Shown: one piece after another, positions 31,913 through 43,912 of the stretch
Numbering within the stretch: position 1 is the first letter of the stretch
How the letters are laid out: each line of letters starts with the position of its first letter
NCBI GenBank assembly: GCA_900312665.1
Contig: ONZQ02000007.1
Span: 124,001 to 188,000 of the forward strand
Source: Cephalotrichum gorgonifer
Taxonomy: Eukaryota; Ascomycota; Sordariomycetes; Microascales; Microascaceae
DNA length: 64,000 nt
Direction of reading: 5' to 3'
Notes under the pieces: generated by a model
What the model was told of the DNA's origin: nothing
The model's database searches: none
Seen by the model: only the letters and a program-made list of their open reading frames with translations
Made by a program: the position numbers and the translations under genes

Positions 31913-33695
31913 CTAACTACCAAGCACCTTGATCGGATGCGCCTCTGTATTGAACACAAACAAGTTCTTCCCGTCCTTCTTCACCTGCACGTCCGAATCA
32001 TCCGAGAGAATGAGATATATATACTTCATCACCTCCGCAAACAGGAAGCTCTCCTGGAAGTCCTGATAATCCGCCTTCCCGTCCACGAGCATCACGTTGT
32101 TGATCGCCGACAGTCCGCTGCCGACCGAGCAGGTTCGGTTGATGCTCACAAACGCGTCCCACGCCCATTCGCGGTACATCTCATCCCCGGTGGCGCGGTA
32201 GGCGTAGTAGTAGCTCTCGATCACCTCGGGCCGCAGCACGTACTGCGAGTTCATGATCCAGAAGCCCGCATCTTTGTAGAACTCCCGTTGCGCATCGGTT
32301 TCCGGGCCGTGGTTGTTTCCGGCGTCCAGCGGTGTATCTTTGTCTTGCCACTGGAACAGCTCGGGTCCGATACCGCTTGATGTTTGGACATAGGTCTCGT
32401 GGCAGCCGGCCGTCAGATCGAGCCCGAAGTCCACGTAGCGCTGCTCCTTGAGAACGAGCCCACCAAGGATAAAGTTGCCCCCGCTGAAGCAGCCCACTAA
32501 TACAACGCGTGAGCTAGCTGATGGGGAGAGAAAAAGAAAAGGGGGGGTTATGGTTTGGGCCACACAAAGCCGCCACTTACAGTGACTAAAGTAAAACTGA
32601 GGCTCCGTCCCACTGAACATAGCCAGGAACGTGAGCTCCGGCCTCGTCGTGGGATGTGAAGCCAGATACTCGATACTCGACTCGGCCGTGACAACCCATC
32701 TATCCCTGTAGAACTCGAACCTGTCCGGATCGTAAATGTACATCTTGATCAGATACTCGTAGAAGCTGTCGGACCCACCGCCCCAGCTGCCAATGTTGTC
32801 TGCGAACGTCCCGTTTTCGACGAACAGACGGCTCCCCATCAGGCCGGGGAACGGCTCGTTCTCGGGCGGCTGGGGATTGAGGAGATAGTTCTCCGCCCTC
32901 TTCACGAGGTTGCCGTATTCTCGGTCTCCCGTGAGATCGCTGAGCCTCTCCCACTCGAGTATGAGAGTCCCTGCGACGGCAAGCCCCGTCTCCCAGGAGC
33001 CCGCTACCCGCGGCTCCGGGTCGAAGAAGAGATTGTTGTCGGGCAGTCCGCTCGTCGTGTTGAAGGCAACCTTGAGATTGTCCGCCAAGACGACGGATTG
33101 CTCGAGCAAGACGTTGACGGCCTTCGCGCTCAGGTCCGAGCGCTTGTACGGGCCCTTTAACAAGTCGTACGCTAACCTGGGTCAGTTCTACTCATCACCC
33201 CTTCCGTTCACTTTCTCCCCCCGGTAAAAGTAGTATGGGGGTAGAAACGAGGAGCCGCACCAGATAACATCCCGCCGAGGTACCGGATGGTAGTTTCGAA
33301 GAGAGAAATCTCCGTATCGGTCTTGCTGAAGTCGATAGTTTTAATGTAGTTAAGGATATCATCCACCACATCATCCAAGCCCATAATGATTGCTGTACCC
33401 AGGGCATCAACGGCGGTAGCTCCCCATCCATTCCTGCCCGTAGGTTAACTTCATGACCAAACGGTTTCTCTTACCCGGATTTGAGAGAGGCCCTGGGATA
33501 TAGCTATCCATACCTGTCATCGGCGTAGCTATTCGAGATCGGACGTAGGCTGTCGTGGCCCCATGCATGTTCACGATAGCCGTTCCAACTCCTCCGAAAC
33601 ACCTCTTCAACCGCGTTCAACTTTGCACTTTCGGCCGCGGTAGTGGTAGTGGCCAAGGCAGCCAGCGGCAGCAGCCATACTGTCGATGTCTTCAT
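31913..33695 (-). CDS. Secreted class I alpha-1,2-mannosidase (GH47)
   Basis: Trims alpha-1,2-mannose from N-glycans. Four exons: 33695-33514, 33433-33261, 33171-32581 and 32496-31913; 509 residues, the size of fungal secreted GH47 enzymes. A signal peptide is visible (KTSTVWLLPLAALATTTTA, about residues 1-20), then AVEEVFRRSWNGYREHAWGHDSLRPIS. GH47 blocks include NGWGATAVDALGT, SLFETTIRYLGGML, GSWGGGSDSFYEYLIKMY, HLGCFSGGNF (rebuilt across intron 3), LRPEVIESYYYAYRATGD and ESFLFAEVMKYIYL. The acidic catalytic residues lie in these blocks. The C-terminus ends FNTEAHPI, containing the conserved Thr that binds calcium. There is no KDEL-type signal or membrane anchor. Confidence 0.95.
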
Positions 33696-35412
33696 CGCGC
33701 CAGGCTAGGGTGCTTCCGTAGTGGTCGGAGGGAAAGCGACGACGGAAGGCAGAGGGAACGTCAAGGGGGGGGGGAGAGTAAAATTAATGACTGAGACTAC
33801 CACGGTATTCGGGGAATAATAAAAGATTCAACACGTAGGCGAGCATGAACAACGAACACGAGCATGCAGTGAGCAACACGAACTGGTTCCCGCCAACTAA
33901 TTAGTGAAGGCACGCCCGACGGATAGCTGCAGGGGCGGGCGGTCGTCAACGCCCTCGTTTATGTATAAGAGGAAGGAAAGCCTCCGAGAAACGCCCTGAG
34001 CAAAGTCCGGGGCCGCGGCACGCCTCGCACTCACACAGGGCGAGGCCAGTCACTTGGTAATCTCAGACGTCCTAATATCCCGGTGCCAGCATTTCAAGTG
34101 AGAAACCTTGTCTTACGGGCGGGTCGCGTTTGACCCCCTCACGAGGGCCAAGACTCGACTTGTGGAGCCCGAGTCCATGGCCGAGAGGAGGACGAGTACG
34201 AGTAGGTCGAGCGAGGGAGCGGGCACGGTTCTAACCGAGACGCACGAGTAAATCACCGGAGCTAAGATTATCGCTTGGAACTGACTGCATTGGTACACGT
34301 AGAGAGGATACCGGGCGGCTATGTAGATCAATATGCGGCAAGCAGGGGAATTACATTAACGCTAAGTACAGCTTGGGAGACGACCGAGAGCGCGTTGGTT
34401 GATAAGCGTTCTCGACGGCCGTTTTGGGAATCGGTTCACTGGGGCGTTTGTCACACCTGAAAGCCAGATGATCTCTACCTGCGCTGGCTAATTGCGATGG
34501 TTCAATGCAGCCCGCGGCCGATCCTAAGATCGGCCAGGCCAAACATTAATAAATGTACAAAGTACATAGTTATGCACGCGCTTGCACGTGCTTGTTCCTC
34601 GTAATGTTCGTCTATCCGAGAAGGATGGTGTCAAGCGAATATGTGACAGGATCGAGATTTGAACTCCAGGAGGTGGAGGGAGAAAAAGCAATCACCACGA
34701 GGATCAGATAGTAAGACAGTCAATCAGCCAGTCAGCTAATGCCTGACCGCGATCCGAGAGATATGACATGAAGCGTGATAGCCCAGACTCCCAACCCAGC
34801 GGCTCCCCTGGTTCTTTAGGTGTTGCCTTGGGATGTCTCGCCGTTACAAGGACGGGAGGAGACGGAGAGTTTTTTTTCGGGCGCGTCACCGCGTGCCACA
34901 CCCACCGACTCCTCGCACCCACCCTCCTCGGAAATCAGCCGATATGTTGGTGCGACTTGGGCAGCTCCCGCAGCTGCAGCTCCTGGAACCAGGTTGGCCG
35001 AGACGGAGGCGCCAAGCCGGGAGGTCGTCCGAGTTTCCAGAGAACTGAGATTGCCGCTTCGGCCTTTCTCGATTTATATCCGTGTCCCACCAAGGAACAA
35101 GACCGTTGTATCCTCAATGGGACCGGACGCAGGATGGGGGAGTCTCGGCAGGGTGAACCCCGAGGCATACGGCCCAACACACAGACAGACGGGGTGTGAC
35201 ACGAGTCGGACGGCGGTGATTTGTACACACCAAACCTCTATAGCAAGAGCGGGGAAGCCGTGGTGTTCGCGAAACCTCGGTCCTTGGAGTAGGAGCTCAG
35301 CGGTGTTCCCGGACCCTAACGATCACGCCCACAACTTCATCGCGCGAGGGCTCGGACTCTCCCGTCCTACGAGGAGAAGCAGATCCCTAGGGATCGGGAG
35401 CCTGCCGCGAAG
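33696..35412. other. Intergenic region, mannosidase promoter and RAD10 3' flank
   Basis: 1.7 kb. Its right end contains the degenerate copy of the RAD10 3' end. A long + strand open frame at 34820-35602 overlaps that repeat and antisense RAD10 and is not supported. GTAC-type words (ACGAGTACGAGTAG) occur near 34192-34206. Confidence 0.45.
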
Positions 35413-35414
35413 TC
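35304..35414. repeat. Degenerate tandem copy of the RAD10 3' coding end (copy A)
   Basis: Aligns to 35420-35533 at an offset of 116 bases, about 75% identical by hand, with one 3-base gap and an identical core of 16 bases (TACGAGGAGAAGCAGA). Read on the minus strand it begins exactly at the RAD10 stop codon and is itself interrupted. Confidence 0.7.
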
Positions 35415-36742
35415 ACCCTTGTTCCCGGAGTCTAGCCAATGCCCCCGCAACTCCCTCGCTCAAGGCCTCGGGCTCTCGTGTCTTACGAGGAGAAGCAGAT
35501 GCGGACGGGCCGGGCGGCACCTGCTGCGAAGTCTTCTTCGACTCCTCTATCGCGGCTGCGAGCATGGCCTCCTCGTCGTCCGAGCCTGGGTCGAAGAACT
35601 GAAACTGGCGCGGCTTCGCAGCCGACGCCTGGCCAGCTTCCGCGGCGGCAGAGTCGGGGGTTGTTGTCGGCGCCTGGCCCGATTTCATGGCCAACCTGGG
35701 ATCTATCCCCGCGTAGGAGGTGGCAGCCGCGACATCGGCGATTGTTCTCCTCGCTGTCTTCTTGATTCTGAACGGCTCATCGATCGCGCTACGCCATCTC
35801 TTGACCTTGACCTCTCCCCAGCCGCTAATGATGGCAATCTGCTCGGGGTCGGCGTTGATGGCGTTCTTCAGGCTGCCAAAGTTGCTCACCAGCGACACGG
35901 CGTCGGACTTGTTCACCCCCCTGGGCACCGTCACGAAGTCGACCAGCCTCTCGACGTAGCTGGTCCCCTGCTGGCCCTGGATGGCCTTGAAGTTGGCGTG
36001 TTCGTAGGACTTGTAGAGCTCGAGGTACCGAGCCGCCTCGGCGGCCGACCAGCAGAGGATAAGTGTGACGTTGCTTATGAGCGACATCTTGGTCAGCTCA
36101 CGGAGGGGGTCTTCGTGATTCGCGATGTCGACCATGGCGAGGAGGACGCGAAGGTTGTATTTCCCCTGCAGGTTACGGATGCGTCCGTAGATGTACTCGG
36201 GGTAGAGGCGGTGGTACTTCAAGCTAGGAGGAGCGTGAATCTGTCAGTCTCTGTACTTTTCCAAGGACGGCCAGTGGAAAATGAGGGTATACGCCCACAC
36301 ACCTGAGAAATAGAGCACAGGTCGTGGTCCCGAGGACGTAGTCGGCGACGATGTCCGAGTACTCCCACGGCACAGACTTGATGCACTGGAGGATGGGGTT
36401 TCCCTTCTGCCGCTGGGAGACGAGGATACTGGACCCGGAGCTCCGCTGAGGGAGAGCCTGCGGTGTCGGCTGGACCACCTTGCCCTCGCTCGAGGAGGCG
36501 ACAGCTCGGGGAGGAGGGGGTTTGTCGAGGCGCTGGGGCGTTGGCTGTACAACCCTGCCTCCTTCGGATGAGGCAGAAGCCCGAGGGGGAGGGCGCTTGT
36601 CGAGATGACCTTGCACTTGCGCATGCTGCTGCTGAGGTTCCCTTTGCCTCTGGGAGGATGCCGATGCCGATGCGGCAACGGCTGCGGATGCGGCGCGATC
36701 GGCAGCTTCCCAGAGCTCTGGGTCGTCAAAGTCGTCGTCCAT
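35413..36742 (-). CDS. RAD10: DNA repair endonuclease subunit RAD10/ERCC1
   Basis: Non-catalytic partner of RAD1/XPF; the pair cuts 5' of lesions in nucleotide-excision and single-strand-annealing repair. Exon 1 is 36742-36303, a 79-base intron 36302-36224, exon 2 36223-35413; 416 residues. N-terminus MDDDFDDPELWEAADRAA, then a Gln/Pro/Ser-rich linker that contains two near-identical RVVQPTPQ/KVVQPTPQ repeats. The central nuclease-like domain starts at SSILVSQRQKGNPILQCIKSVPWEY and includes SLKYHRLYPEYIYGRI and LVLLAMVDIANHEDPLREL-like sequence. Tandem helix-hairpin-helix motifs occupy about residues 240-300 (VNKSDAVSLVSNFGSL, IISGWGEVKVKRW). The C-terminal 100 residues are low complexity, and the last 38 codons are the donor of a downstream tandem copy. 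Confidence 0.95.
35420..35533. repeat. RAD10 3' coding end, source copy (copy B)
   Basis: The in-frame partner of the repeat at 35304-35414, encoding the Pro/Ser/Arg-rich end of RAD10. Confidence 0.7.
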
Positions 36743-37389
36743 CGGAGCTGGGTGGAAAATACGGCGTCGGTAAGTTTAGAGGCAGGCTCTAGAACAAGTA
36801 ACTCAGGAATTGACCGGACGGGTGGCAGGGCGGGCCATTGTGCATCCGGGAGCATTAAGTTGAAGTTGAAGTTGAGGTTGGATTCACGCCGTCCACGGCG
36901 CTCTTCCATGCGCCTGCGTGCACCACTAGGTGCGTAGTGGGGTGGGGCCGTGTCATGGAGGTTTAGCACCTATATTTGCACAGTATTGGAGTGCTTGACT
37001 TGTAGAGCGACCACAATCACCATCTCAATACCCACCACACACTCAGCAACTACACCCAGGACCGACGGATGTCGCTCTGTCGTTCGGACATTTCCATGCC
37101 AAGCAAGGCAAGTTCTTGACATAATAGGGTATCATGATTTCATTACTTCTAAACCAGACGATCGTTACAGATGTACTTCTAAATCAGACGATGCATAGTA
37201 TACCAACCAACACACGCGACACCCGAGCCATGCTTGCAACATGGGAGAGGTGATAGATGACAATGACAAGACTTCCTCCGAGATCATTACGGCGGAGTCA
37301 TTCCGGGTAGGACCAGCCCATGGAGGGTGCGAGGGCCTCTTCGGGAACTCCATTCCCAGTTCCCTGCTCCCGCCTCGGCGAACGCACTC
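36743..37389. other. Intergenic region, RAD10 promoter
   Basis: 647 bases: RAD10 promoter and the 3' flank of the next minus-strand gene. A near-duplicate of about 20 bases (TTACTTCTAAACCAGACGAT / TACTTCTAAATCAGACGAT) lies at 37143-37191. Confidence 0.5.
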
Positions 37390-38646
37390 TTAATCAAGCG
37401 CTTCCTGTAACGTCTCGTACTCACTTTCCTCGGCCTCCCGCCACTGAGTCTCCGCGGTCAGCGAGTCGTGGATGGCATACAGCGCCTTGATCCACGTCTC
37501 GAACATATCCTCCACCCCGCTGACCCCCCCGACCCCGAGCCTCATCTCCGCGACCTGGTCCCTCAGCCTCTCAAACGCCTCGATCATCACCCAGACCTGC
37601 AGCGCCGATATCTCGTTGCCCGGCCGCTGCCGCCGGTCCGGGTCCGACACCGCCGACGTGAGCTCCCTCGTCAGCAGGTCGAGGCATATCTGTAGGCTTA
37701 GGTTGTTCGGGCTCGCGAACGGGTTGCTGGCGTTGGACTCGAACGACGAGCTGTGCTTGTGCGCGGGCGACCGCGGCTCCGGCGAGAAGGACACGGGCTT
37801 GAAGTACACCGTCTCCTCCTCGAACGAGACCAGCGTCCCGTCGTCGGACGTGGGCGACGTCGCGACCGGTTTCCCCGAGTCGGCGGCCGTCAAGGCGGGG
37901 GAGAATAGGCCGTTGCCGCCGTTGGAGGGTAGGTCATCGGAGCTGCGCTGGCGCCTCGGCTCGTATTCTTCCTCTCGGTAGCCTAGCCGGGAAGGCGGCG
38001 GTTCCGAGTGGGCATCCGAATAGACGGAGTTCGTGTCGCAGTCGTCGACTAATCTCTTGTACTGCTCCGCGGTGAGCTCGCTCTCGGCGGGTTCCCTACC
38101 AGCGGGGGTCGCATATCTCGAGAGCGAGAGGCCCTCCAGCTGCCCTATGGAGAATACCGGAGTCTTCGCACGGCGCCGCGTACTCGACATCTTGTGCCTA
38201 GATCCGTGCAACGGTTGGTGGTGTGGTTGCTTGTTGACGGCGAGATAAGAGAGGTCTCTGACCATGGAAATGGGCAGCTGTAGCGACTCCTTGGAATGGT
38301 GGGATCGGACGTACTCGAGCCACTTCGCATCGCTCAGATCCGGAATGCGCGCCGGGGGTTGCCTGGGGTTGCTGCTCGTCTGGCGGGAGGAGGATTTGAC
38401 GCGGGGCCTAGCTTTCTTCCCATTCCCATGACTGGTAGCAGCAGCACGGGAGACGGACACGGAAACGGACACTGACGTGGGCCGTCTACTGTGGTGCTGG
38501 CGCTGGTGATTGTGCTGGGTACTGGTTGGTAGCCCGACAGTCTTCTGGAGCTTCTTCCTCGCCCGCGGGCTGCCCCGATTGCCCGTGGCATTGACATTGG
38601 CATTATCTGGTGATGAAGCCAATGACGGAGCACTTGGCCGGTCCAT
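37390..38646 (-). CDS. Uncharacterised, largely disordered protein, 418 residues
   Basis: No family is recognised. Single exon, start MDRPSAPSLASSPDN. Residues 1-95 are basic and Ser/Arg/His-rich. Residues 98-130 form a short conserved-looking stretch (IPDLSDAKWLEYVRSHHSKESLQLPISMVRDLSYLAV). Residues 180-300 are Ser/Glu/Pro-rich with possible phosphosites. The C-terminal 110 residues look folded and helical (LSLQICLDLLTRELTSAV, ISALQVWVMIEAFERLRDQVAEM, MFETWIKALYAIHDSL). No membrane segment or signal peptide. The helical C-terminus suggests an interaction domain; that is inference. Codon bias supports a real gene. Confidence 0.75.
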   Translation of the reverse strand: MDRPSAPSLASSPDNANVNATGNRGSPRARKKLQKTVGLPTSTQHNHQRQHHSRRPTSVSVSVSVSRAAATSHGNGKKARPRVKSSSRQTSSNPRQPPARIPDLSDAKWLEYVRSHHSKESLQLPISMVRDLSYLAVNKQPHHQPLHGSRHKMSSTRRRAKTPVFSIGQLEGLSLSRYATPAGREPAESELTAEQYKRLVDDCDTNSVYSDAHSEPPPSRLGYREEEYEPRRQRSSDDLPSNGGNGLFSPALTAADSGKPVATSPTSDDGTLVSFEEETVYFKPVSFSPEPRSPAHKHSSSFESNASNPFASPNNLSLQICLDLLTRELTSAVSDPDRRQRPGNEISALQVWVMIEAFERLRDQVAEMRLGVGGVSGVEDMFETWIKALYAIHDSLTAETQWREAEESEYETLQEALD

Positions 38647-40665
38647 TGTTTATTTTGTCAAGCGTTTATTTAGGCGGGAGCGGGAGCAGAGGCACGAGTG
38701 GGCCAGAAGGACGAAACCGTGTTTCCTCTTTGGGCAAAACGGTAATAATCGCCAGGCAGAGAGTAGTAAGTAGGTGGGCACAATGACGGAGTGGATTTCA
38801 GTCGGAGATGGCTTCCGTTGATTCTTCGGAATTTCTCCGACGGATCAATGGAAATGGCCCCGCCGAGCCTGATTGTGGACGCAAGCAAGGAGCCAGTTGC
38901 TGGACAGGAGGAGGGTTGGTTTGAGCTGAGTAGGACGGAGTAACTAACAATAATCAAGGAGAGGAAAAAATGACGAGAGAATCTAGGGCGGAAGGCACAT
39001 GCACTTTAAACCTCGCATCGTTTTCTCCACCCAGTCGATCCAAAGTCCCATTCGAGCCTCTCATCAACAATAAACATTTCTAACTTGGACCATCCTTGCT
39101 GGACGGTGGGAGAGGGAGCCATGGGCGCCGGTAAGCAGCTGTCCACTTACACGGCTGCCCGCAAACGAGCCGAGCACCTGCATGCATAGGGAGGGGAGGG
39201 GAGCCAAAAGGAGGGTGGCGTCGCTGAGACTCACTCTCCGAGGTGTAGCAGGTAAGTAAATCAACACAACGATATGCTCTGGGACAGGCGGACGGTGGCA
39301 CTCTAGGACCTGAGATGTGCGCCCGGAGTGCGTGATCCGCTGAGCTGAACCGAGTAGACGGTGCAGCTAGAGGCAGGTGGGCAAGGGAAAAGGAAAAGGC
39401 TGGGCTCCGTTCATCTGCATCCATCGACATAAATTGCCACCAACGTTGGAGTTAGAGTGCTCGGACGCTCTCTCCCGGCTTCCAACCTTCTGTGGTCCTT
39501 AAGATAGGTCGATGCATGACTCCAGAAATGGGGAAAAAGATGCAAGCCTGGGCCGGGAATATTGCTTCGTAGACCATGGCTAAGTCACATTTTGCGGGGA
39601 AAGGTCCGTGCATCACGGTCTTTTCTCTCTCTTGCCGGAGGAGATGGACATCAACACATGGATTGGATTGGTCTCAGGTCCACGAGCGACCTGAGGAAGC
39701 GGCTCGAGAAGAGCCCCGAGCGCACATATGGCATCGGTCTTGGCATTAAGGAAGGTCGGGGCTAACAGAAAGGGAGGAGCAAGAGTATGTAGGAGAATAA
39801 AAAAAGGAGTGCGCGTTCACCCAAGAGTTGACAGTGTTTGGGTGCGGGGAAAAAGATGGTTTCGGGCCTTGTGCCTGTGCCTGTAATCGGGAATTGATAA
39901 TCGGGAACCGAGAGAGGGGTTGGTACTCGTAGCTAGGAGGAGAAAACATCAACGAGCGATGTCTTGAATCTTGGATCATGGATCATGGATCCTGGAGCTT
40001 GTACGGAATCATCCCGACTGCTCGTCCAAGCAGCCCGGCCGGGTGTGTTGGAGTGGATGCTTCCTCAGAGCGAGCTCTAACGTCCCATTAATCAGCCCGT
40101 CGGGTAATTAACTCTCTCGGTATGGAGACACCACCAGAGAGTTGGGGCACAGAAGGAAGGAAAAGAACCGCCGCTTCAGTCTCGGACCTTCCTAACCTCA
40201 AGCAGAAGCTGACATAATCACGGATGGGATAATTCCACCAATCGGCGCCCATCGGCTGCGGGAAAAGCCCCGAGTGCCGTATACCCCCGACGGTGGCCGC
40301 CGCCGGAGGCTTCTGTGCGACGGACGATGTGGAGTGTTGGTGAGTGGAGAGGGTGGGGAGAGCGGGGGAGCGGTGGTGGGGGAGGGGTAATTCATTGGGC
40401 CGCGAGTGAAGCTTTCGTGAAGAAGGTCGCCAGCAGACAAAAGACCGCCGGGGGATTCGGTGTAATATATAGCGACGACTGGTCGCTCTCATCTCTTTGC
40501 TCGTTTGCTTCTTCTGCACTCGATCCATATATCCCCCGACCACTACGATATCTCATCTCCTGCCTTCCGCCTGAGCGTACGAGTACTCGTATTGAAGGAA
40601 GACGTCATATCGTAGCACACAACACCCGACACACGATACAAGGCACACGGCGCACGGAACTCACA
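38647..40665. other. Long divergent intergenic region
   Basis: 2 kb between the uncharacterised gene and L-galactonate dehydratase. It holds a 7-bp tandem repeat (39972-39992) and TACGAGTACTCGTA, a palindromic GTAC-type word, near 40576-40590, about 80 bases before the dehydratase start. No gene is supported. Confidence 0.45.
39972..39992. repeat. TGGATCA microrepeat, three units
   Basis: Three head-to-tail 7-bp units, the last ending in C instead of A. Confidence 0.7.
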
Positions 40666-42155
40666 ATGGCCGGTACCGAGATCACAATCACCGGCTGGGC
40701 GACCCGGGATATCCGCTTCCCGACGTCGCTGGACAAGACCGGGTCGGACGCCATGAACGCGGCCGGGGACTACTCTTCCGCATACTGCATTCTACAAACA
40801 GACTCCGAATACCAAGGCCACGGAATGGTAAGGCGACGTAGAGCCACCCCCCTTCCTCGCTTGACACTTGGACACTTGCCCCCTTCTCGTATCTAGTACA
40901 AGCCCTTCGAACCGGCAGGCCTCAATGTATGTTGCTAACAGACGTGACGCTCCTCTAGACCTTCACCATCGGACGCGGTAACGACATCGTCTGCGCCGCC
41001 ATCAACCACGTCGCCGACAGAGTCAAGGGGAGGACGCTATCCTCGCTCGTCGCCGACTGGGGGAAGACGTGGCGCCACCTCGTCAACGACAGCCAGCTCC
41101 GTTGGATCGGGCCCGAGAAGGGCGTGATCCACCTCGCCCTGGGGGCCGTCGTCAACGCCATCTGGGACCTCTGGGCCAAGGTCCTGGGCAAGCCCGTGTG
41201 GCGCATTGTCGCCGACATGACGCCCGAGGAGTTCGTCCGCTGCGTCGACTTCCGCTACATCACCGACGCCGTCACGCCCGAGGAGGCGCTCCAGCTCCTG
41301 CGGGACGCCGAGCCCGGCAAGGCGGAGCGGTTGGAGGAGGCGCTGAACAGCCGGGCGGTGCCGGCCTACACCACCAGTGCGGGGTGGCTGGGGTACGGCG
41401 AGGACAAGATGAAGAACCTCCTCCGCGAGACCCTGGCGAAGGGGTACAGGCACTTCAAGCTCAAGGTCGGGGGCAGTGTCGAGGACGACCGGAGGCGCCT
41501 CGGCATCGCCAGGGAGATCATCGGCTACGACCAGGGAAACGTCCTCATGGTTGACGCGAACCAGGTCTGGTCGGTGCCCGAGGCCATTGAGTACATGGGC
41601 CAGCTCGCCGAGTTCAAGCCGTGGTTCATCGAGGAGCCGACGTCGCCCGACGATATCGTGGGCCACAAGGCGGTGCGGGACGCGCTCCGGCCCCACGGGA
41701 TCGGCGTCGCGACGGGCGAGATGTGCCAGAACAGGGTCATCTTCAAGCAGCTGATCATGACGGGGGCCATCGACGTGTGCCAGATCGACGCGTGCCGGCT
41801 GGGCGGCGTGAACGAGGTCCTCGCCGTCCTGCTGATGGCCAAGAAGTACGGCGTGCCCATCGTGCCGCACTCGGGCGGCGTCGGCCTCCCCGAGTACACC
41901 CAGCACCTGAGCACCATCGACTACGTCGCCGTCAGCGGGAAGCTTTCGGTGCTGGAGTACGTCGACCACCTCCACGAGCACTTCCTGCACCCCTCCGAGA
42001 TCAAGGACGGGTACTATCAGACGCCCACCGAGCCCGGGTACAGCGTCGAGATGAAGGCCGAGAGCATGGACCGCTACGAGTACCCGGGCAAGGACGGCGT
42101 CAGCTGGTGGAAGTCGGAGGAGGCGAAGGCCATCCTCGACGGCGACAAGATTTGA
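40666..42155 (+). CDS. LGD1: L-galactonate dehydratase, enolase superfamily
   Basis: Second step of the fungal D-galacturonate pathway (L-galactonate to 3-deoxy-L-threo-hex-2-ulosonate); also named gaaB. Exon 1 is 40666-40827, intron 131 bases, exon 2 40959-42155; 452 residues, as in the characterised Trichoderma enzyme (about 450). The N-terminus ITGWATRDIRFPTSLDKTGSDAMNAAGDYS and TFTIGRGNDIVCAAI match that family closely. Mandelate-racemase-type residues are visible: Lys in FKLKVGG, metal ligands in VMVDANQ-like, FIEEP and TGEMCQNR, and His in VPHSGGVGLPEY. The sister enzyme L-fuconate or L-rhamnonate dehydratase is the main alternative. The rest of the pathway is not in the window. Confidence 0.92.
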
Positions 42156-43902
42156 TTTTGGGTTTGGTTTTGGTTCGATGGCATTTGGTTTTTGAGTTCA
42201 GCCCCGTGTTGTCCTTTGGAGTTTGATGTGTGGTGGTGCACGGTATTTTAAGAAGAGTTGATACAAGTACTCGAGTAATGATACACTGATAGACATCAAG
42301 CACATACTCGTTCGGGTAATGTTCCCCCTTGTCCGCAACCGAGAGAGATCCGTCCCCGTCTCAAGTATTCTCGGGGGAACTGGTCCCGACTTGGTTAGAC
42401 CAAGCAGAAGCCTCAACAGCCAGATGGCTGCCTGTTTTGGCGGAGCAGGATGGTGTCCACTCAAGTCTCTCTCTCTGGTTGTCGGCGAAATAGCTCATTT
42501 CGGAACGCTTTCCCCATCCAGACGAAGGAGCACCCCGTTCGGGTACTAGTACAAACGCTCGTGTGATTCCACCCACCTCACACCTCCCTCTTAGGGCCAC
42601 GAAGGGCCAATGGGCCAACAGCCTAAACCCCACGGGCGGCTATGTGTAGCAACAGCTGTTATTGCCCGTTTGGACAGGCTTGTGTAACAGAGCTTGGAGG
42701 CAGGGAGCGGGTTAAATTTGATACTCTTCCGAGATTGCTCCTCGTAATGACCCACGAAATTCGCAAAGTTACGAAACAGCAGGTCATAGGACCTCTAGCT
42801 CCCCCCGGTTGCCTTGCAAGTTTACTCGTATGCCTACCAAAGGAGGGAATCAAAGGTATGACAAGAAGGCAGGGTTGAGCCTGGCAGTGAGAGGAGACGA
42901 GCTCTTAGTAATTTGGGTGAGAGAGTGAATCCCGCTGGTAACAAACCTCAGAGAGATAACTAAGATTAAGCCCTACGGAGTAATAATACACTTCTATAAG
43001 ATTGGCCTCCTCATGCCCATCCGGATCGCGCCGAGCATTCACCTGCAGGAATGTCGTATCGCCCCCCTGGTGTGATTTCAGAGTACTTCTACACCTAGAA
43101 CCCTCCTCTGTGCTCAGAGTCTCCGAGTGTTCGCTTGTACCCGTACTCGTATTTGCACAATGCAACAATGGTGGGCTCGACGCCGCGCTCCACGAGATTG
43201 CTCGTACCTGGGGAACGTCGGGTGGGGCAAAGATGTTCGGTGTTTAGAGTGACAGGTATTAACAATGGAATGGAAGTTTGGAGCCTGGGGAGAATGCTAC
43301 CTCAAGACTGACTTCTTCCACGTCCCACGTATGAGGACAAGTATTACTCACTCGTCCTTGAAAGATTCCTTCCATCGCTCATTTGCATGCGCAAAGTTTT
43401 CCAGAGGACGACTAACTCGATGAGGGAATCCCCTGTTACTGAGTTGAGAGACGAACGCGAACGTTTCATCTCTGCCCTGGTGCCGTCCCGCTGGCCTTGG
43501 TGGCTATTATGTTTTCTTACACGTACTTATACGAGTGCTAGGCGTATCCATTCTTAGGCTTGTATTATCTCCCTGGGGAAAAGGGGGCTGACTGACCGTC
43601 CGATTGAGAGGAACACTTGTGGAGAAGACGCTAAGGTAGGTATAGCTGTGAGTGGACGATGCATCAAAATAGCCTACCTTCGATACATGTACGAGGACAT
43701 TATTGGTCACGGGACCTACCTCCCTGACTTGGCTTGGTCGCACAGACTGGGGGTCTTGTGGCTTGGAGTCTTGGAGTCTTGGGAGCACGCGCTGGTATCA
43801 ATACTTGTACACTCCTCGAGGACCCTCGTATTGGCCCTGGCAAAGCAGTCCTTCATTCAGGCACAGGGTCAGTGGTCCAAAACAGGTGGTGCATGTATAC
43901 AA

Positions 43903-43912
43903 GTACAAGTAC
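43903..43912 (-). repeat. GTACTTGTAC site 5
   Basis: Reads GTACAAGTAC on the + strand, within ATACAAGTACAAGTACAATG, so two overlapping ACAAGTAC units are present. Confidence 0.6.

Noticed and set aside
34630..34720. tRNA-like T-arm on the minus strand (GTTCAAATC flanked by partly pairing bases)
   Set aside because: No acceptor stem, anticodon arm or D-arm can be folded around it with correct spacing.
34820..35602. 260-codon plus-strand frame overlapping the RAD10 3' end
   Set aside because: It is partly antisense to RAD10 and spans the tandem repeat; the product is Arg/Ser/Pro-rich without recognisable content.
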